Positions 53,964 to 56,428 of a stretch of 56,428 nucleotides of DNA are shown here, piece after piece. Under the pieces are notes generated by a model, which was not told where the DNA came from, did not search any database, and was given only the letters and a program-made list of their open reading frames with translations. Position numbers and translations under genes: made by a program. The stretch is from Aliarcobacter vitoriensis (GTDB lineage Bacteria > Campylobacterota > Campylobacteria > Campylobacterales > Arcobacteraceae): assembly GCF_003316695.1 (NCBI RefSeq), contig NZ_PDKB01000017.1:1-56428 (forward strand), written 5' to 3'. The stretch's first letter is position 1. Each line of letters begins with the position of its first letter.

Positions 53964-55319
53964 ATGAGTGCAAAACACTATGAAGTAATTATTGTAGGTG
54001 GTGGGATTTCTGGTGCAGCTTTATTCTTTGAGCTAGCAAAATATTCTGATGTAAATAGTATCTGTTTACTTGAAAAGTATGATGATTTAGCAACTTTGAA
54101 TTCAAAAGGAACAAGTAATTCTCAAACTATTCACGTTGGAGATATTGAGACAAATTATACTTTTGATAAAGCAAAAATAACAAAAAGAACAGCAAAAATG
54201 ATTGAAAAATTCAATCTTATGTATGATCTTCAAGATAAAATTATGTTCAAACACCAAAAAATGGCCTTAGGAGTTGGTGAAAAAGAAGTTGAATTTATCA
54301 CAAATAGATACAATCAATTTAAAGAAATTTTCCCTTATTTAGAACTGTGGGATAAAGAAACTTTAAGAGAGAAAGAACCACTTTTAGTTTATGCAGATAA
54401 AGAAAGAACTAAAGATAGACCAGAACCAATAGTTGCTATGGGAACAAATGACCAATATACAACCGTTGATTTTGGAGCTATGACAAAAGAGCTTGTAAAA
54501 GCTGGTCAAAATGCAAACAGTGAAAAAACAACTGATGTATATTTTAATTCTGAAGTTGATGAAATAGAAAAAATTGCTGACAAATTTAAAGTTACAACAG
54601 TAAATGGTACTGTTTATACTGCTGATTTTGTTGTTGTAAATGCTGGTGCACACTCTTTATACTTAGCACATAAAATGGGATATGGAAAACATATGGGTTC
54701 TTTATCTATGGCTGGGTCATTTTATATTACAAATGGTACATATTTAAATGGTAAAGTTTATATGGTACAAAATGACAAATTACCGTTTGCAGCACTTCAT
54801 GGTGATCCAGATATTTTATGTGAAGGTAAAACTAGATTTGGACCAACTGCTCTTGCACTATTAGTTTTAGAAAGATATAAAGGTGGAAAATCATTCTTCC
54901 AATGCTTAAAAACTATGAATTTTGATGGAAATATTATGAAAATTTTCTGGGATTTAATAAAAGACAGTGAAATTAGAAATTATGTATTTAAAAATTTCTT
55001 ATTTGAAATTCCTGGGATTAATAAAAAGTTATTCGTTCAAGATGCACAAAAAATTGTTCCTTCTTTAAGTGTAGAAGATATTGAGTATGCGAAAGGATTT
55101 GGGGGAGTAAGACCACAAGTTTTAAATAAAGAAGAGAAAAAACTAATGCTTGGAGAAGCTTCAATCAATCCAGGTAATGGAATTATTTTCAATATGACTC
55201 CATCTCCAGGTGCTACTTCTTGTTTAGGAAATGCTGAAAGAGATATCAAAGAAGTTTGTAAATATTTAGGAAAGGCTTTCCACGAAGAACAATTCTTAGC
55301 TGATTTTACAGAAAAATAA
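53964..55319 (+). CDS. mqo: Malate:quinone oxidoreductase (FAD-dependent)
   Basis: 451 residues. N-terminal FAD motif VIIVGGGISGAALFFELA, then GTSNSQTIHVGDIETNY (Mqo-type), a NAGAHSLYLAHKMGYG segment and the C-terminal GNGIIFNMTPSPGATSCLGNAERD, all as in the short Campylobacterota Mqo enzymes (about 450 residues). It oxidises malate to oxaloacetate at the inner membrane, feeding the quinone pool. A likely -10, TATGAT, lies at 53915-53920; GATAGGA before the ATG acts as ribosome site. Confidence 0.9.
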   Translation: MSAKHYEVIIVGGGISGAALFFELAKYSDVNSICLLEKYDDLATLNSKGTSNSQTIHVGDIETNYTFDKAKITKRTAKMIEKFNLMYDLQDKIMFKHQKMALGVGEKEVEFITNRYNQFKEIFPYLELWDKETLREKEPLLVYADKERTKDRPEPIVAMGTNDQYTTVDFGAMTKELVKAGQNANSEKTTDVYFNSEVDEIEKIADKFKVTTVNGTVYTADFVVVNAGAHSLYLAHKMGYGKHMGSLSMAGSFYITNGTYLNGKVYMVQNDKLPFAALHGDPDILCEGKTRFGPTALALLVLERYKGGKSFFQCLKTMNFDGNIMKIFWDLIKDSEIRNYVFKNFLFEIPGINKKLFVQDAQKIVPSLSVEDIEYAKGFGGVRPQVLNKEEKKLMLGEASINPGNGIIFNMTPSPGATSCLGNAERDIKEVCKYLGKAFHEEQFLADFTEK

Positions 55320-55323
55320 TTTT

Positions 55324-55347
55324 AAAAAGGGTTTAAAAGCCCTTTTT
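55324..55347 (+). terminator. Terminator after mqo
   Basis: Stem AAAAAGGG / CCCTTTTT with an 8-nt loop and a T run on the plus strand, 5 nt past the mqo stop. It lies 15 nt before the pncC start, so read-through or a separate promoter must serve pncC. Confidence 0.75.
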
Positions 55348-55361
55348 TATAAAGGCTTTCT

Positions 55362-55865
55362 ATGTCAAAAATATTCTCTAACAAAAATATGCAAAAATTA
55401 CAAAATACTTTACGCAAATCACAAAAAACAATTACAACAGCAGAGTCTTGTACTGGTGGATTAGTTTCTAGTATGATTACAAAAATATCTGGTTCATCTG
55501 ATATTTTCAATGGAAGTATTGTCAGCTATTCAAATCATATAAAAGAGAAAGAATTAGGTGTTAAAAAATCAACTTTAGATCGTTTTGGTGCAGTAAGCAT
55601 CGAAGTGGTTGAAGAGATGCTTGTAGGTGCTATTAAAAAGTTTGATTCAAATTTTGCTATTGCAATATCAGGAATTGCAGGACCATTAGGTGGAACAAAA
55701 GAAAAACCTGTAGGAATGGTCGTTATTGGAATTTGCAATGATTTAGGGCATAAAAAAGTAAAAATATTTAACTTTAAAGGTAAAAGAGAAGAGATACAAA
55801 AACAAGCTGCACAAACAGCTTTAAAACAAATTTTAAAATTTGTGAAAAAAACTCTTGACAATTAA
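55362..55865 (+). CDS. pncC: Nicotinamide-nucleotide amidohydrolase, stand-alone CinA C-terminal domain
   Basis: 167 residues, just the CinA C-terminal (PncC) domain: TTAESCTGGLVSSMITKISGSSDIFNGSIVSYSNHIKEKELGV, then GAVSIEVVEEM and AISGIAGPLGGTKEKPVGMV. It deamidates NMN to nicotinate mononucleotide in NAD recycling. No N-terminal molybdopterin-like domain. AAAGG 6 nt before the ATG. Its last codons contain the -35 of the tRNA promoter. Confidence 0.9.
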   Translation: MSKIFSNKNMQKLQNTLRKSQKTITTAESCTGGLVSSMITKISGSSDIFNGSIVSYSNHIKEKELGVKKSTLDRFGAVSIEVVEEMLVGAIKKFDSNFAIAISGIAGPLGGTKEKPVGMVVIGICNDLGHKKVKIFNFKGKREEIQKQAAQTALKQILKFVKKTLDN

Positions 55866-55883
55866 AATAAATTGCACTATAAT
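55855..55883 (+). promoter_or_regulatory. Consensus sigma70 promoter of the tRNA array
   Basis: TTGACA (55855-55860), 17 bp, TATAAT (55878-55883): a perfect match to both hexamers and optimal spacing, unusual for Campylobacterota where -35 boxes are weak. The -35 overlaps the end of pncC. The start is expected near 55890, about 34 nt before tRNA-Lys. Confidence 0.85.
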
Positions 55884-55923
55884 TCCAGTCCATTTTAAGT
55901 AGAACACTTAAAATATTTTAAAT

Positions 55924-55999
55924 GACTCGTTAGCTCAGCCGGTAGAGCATCTCACTTTTAATGAGGAGGCCGATGGTTCGAATCCATCACGGGTCACCA
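55924..55999 (+). tRNA. tRNA-Lys (TTT), first copy
   Basis: 76 nt with encoded CCA. Acceptor GACTCGT / ACGGGTC, anticodon loop CTTTTAA with anticodon TTT, T-arm GGTTCGAATCC. Identical to the copy at 56303-56378. Confidence 0.97.
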
Positions 56000-56018
56000 T
56001 TTTTATTGTTACATACTT

Positions 56019-56093
56019 GGCCCCTTCATCTAACGGTTAGGATTCATGGTTTTCATCCATGCCACAGGGGTTCGAATCCCCTAGGGGTCACCA
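56019..56093 (+). tRNA. tRNA-Glu (TTC), first copy
   Basis: 75 nt with encoded CCA. Acceptor GGCCCCT / AGGGGTC, anticodon stem CATGG / CCATG enclosing TTTTCAT (anticodon TTC), T-arm GGGGTTCGAATCCCC. Confidence 0.96.
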
Positions 56094-56115
56094 AGGTCAA
56101 TATGTAACTTTAATT

Positions 56116-56191
56116 GGTCGATTAGCTCAGTTGGTAGAGCGCTACCCTTACAAGGTAGATGTCATAAGTTCGAGTCTTATATCGACCACCA
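56116..56191 (+). tRNA. tRNA-Val (TAC)
   Basis: 76 nt with encoded CCA. Acceptor GGTCGAT / ATCGACC, anticodon stem CTACC / GGTAG enclosing CTTACAA (anticodon TAC). Confidence 0.96.
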
Positions 56192-56205
56192 TTGTTTATT
56201 TAGGT

Positions 56206-56282
56206 GCGGCCGTAGTTTAGTTGGTTAGAATGCCTGCCTGTCACGCAGGAGGTCGCGAGTTCGAGTCTCGTCGGCCGCGCCA
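56206..56282 (+). tRNA. tRNA-Asp (GTC)
   Basis: 77 nt with encoded CCA. Acceptor GCGGCCG / CGGCCGC, anticodon stem CCTGC / GCAGG enclosing CTGTCAC (anticodon GTC), discriminator G. Confidence 0.96.
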
Positions 56283-56302
56283 CTTAAATAACTTTTTATT
56301 TT

Positions 56303-56378
56303 GACTCGTTAGCTCAGCCGGTAGAGCATCTCACTTTTAATGAGGAGGCCGATGGTTCGAATCCATCACGGGTCACCA
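56303..56378 (+). tRNA. tRNA-Lys (TTT), second copy
   Basis: Identical in all 76 nt to the tRNA-Lys at 55924-55999; starts the second turn of the repeated Lys-Glu order. Confidence 0.97.
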
Positions 56379-56399
56379 CTTTTTATTGTTGTATAACTT

Positions 56400-56428
56400 G
56401 GCCCCTTCATCTAACGGTTAGGATTCAT
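56400..56428 (+). tRNA. tRNA-Glu (TTC), second copy, cut by the window end (partial)
   Basis: The first 29 nt are identical to the 5' part of the tRNA-Glu at 56019, including acceptor strand and D-arm; the anticodon lies beyond the edge. Confidence 0.85.

Noticed and set aside
1-56428. CRISPR arrays, insertion sequences, prophage, rRNA genes
   Set aside because: No regularly spaced repeats, transposase or integrase motifs, phage structural genes or rRNA sequence were seen on either strand.

Overview
The window is AT-rich, densely coding DNA from a member of the Campylobacterota. It most resembles Arcobacteraceae (Aliarcobacter/Arcobacter). The evidence is a soxCDXYZAB thiosulfate-oxidation cluster, the ccoS/ccoI cbb3-oxidase assembly pair, a Campylobacterota-type malate:quinone oxidoreductase, rpsB-tsf followed by an ABC ATPase, an acidic protein and gmk (an order I recall from Campylobacter), and G-tract contingency loci. 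The species call is inference.

Layout. (1) 1-2620: an accessory region on the minus strand, with a partial glycine-rich exported-type protein, two small proteins and a decayed duplicate fragment of the big gene. (2) 2621-7739: three lipoprotein genes (minus) diverge from a 7TMR-DISM histidine kinase and its winged-helix response regulator (plus). The lipoprotein promoter and the regulator promoter have the same geometry: two TGTGACA-type heptamers at 11-bp period, then exactly 9 bp, then the -10 box. I read this as a self-contained sensor-regulator-lipoprotein module, and it is the best candidate here for an undescribed system. (3) 7762-10239: dGTPase and a degenerate HD-GYP protein. (4) 10315-20642: sulfur oxidation, with a SoxH-like metallo-hydrolase facing a long minus-strand run soxC-D-X-Y-Z-A-(unknown)-B, a cytochrome c/thioredoxin fusion, MOSC, DsrE and an alpha/beta hydrolase. 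(5) 20865-29803: Kef-type antiporter, UvrD-like helicase, NnrS, Sel1 protein, thiol peroxidase, CvfB and a ZnuBC-like metal ABC transporter. (6) 29886-30833: a probable toxin-antitoxin pair with a zeta-like kinase. (7) 31032-37231: a TonB-dependent receptor with a G9 tract in its signal peptide (ON), a YdcF-like protein, siroheme and heme genes, and an orphan ABC ATPase. (8) 37380-42064: cytochrome c, CcoS, CcoI and a REC-GGDEF-EAL protein. (9) 42065-51179: housekeeping genes gmk, lolD-like, tsf, rpsB, murE, nifU-like and ileS. (10) 51352-53716: a second TonB receptor with an STN domain, split by another G9 tract (OFF). (11) 53964-56428: mqo, pncC/cinA and a tRNA array Lys-Glu-Val-Asp-Lys-Glu led by a consensus sigma70 promoter.

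Together these genes suggest a microaerobic chemolithoheterotroph. It oxidises thiosulfate in the periplasm and respires through c-type cytochromes and a cbb3 oxidase. It appears able to switch its iron/siderophore receptors by slipped-strand mispairing. No CRISPR array, rRNA gene, IS element or prophage was seen.
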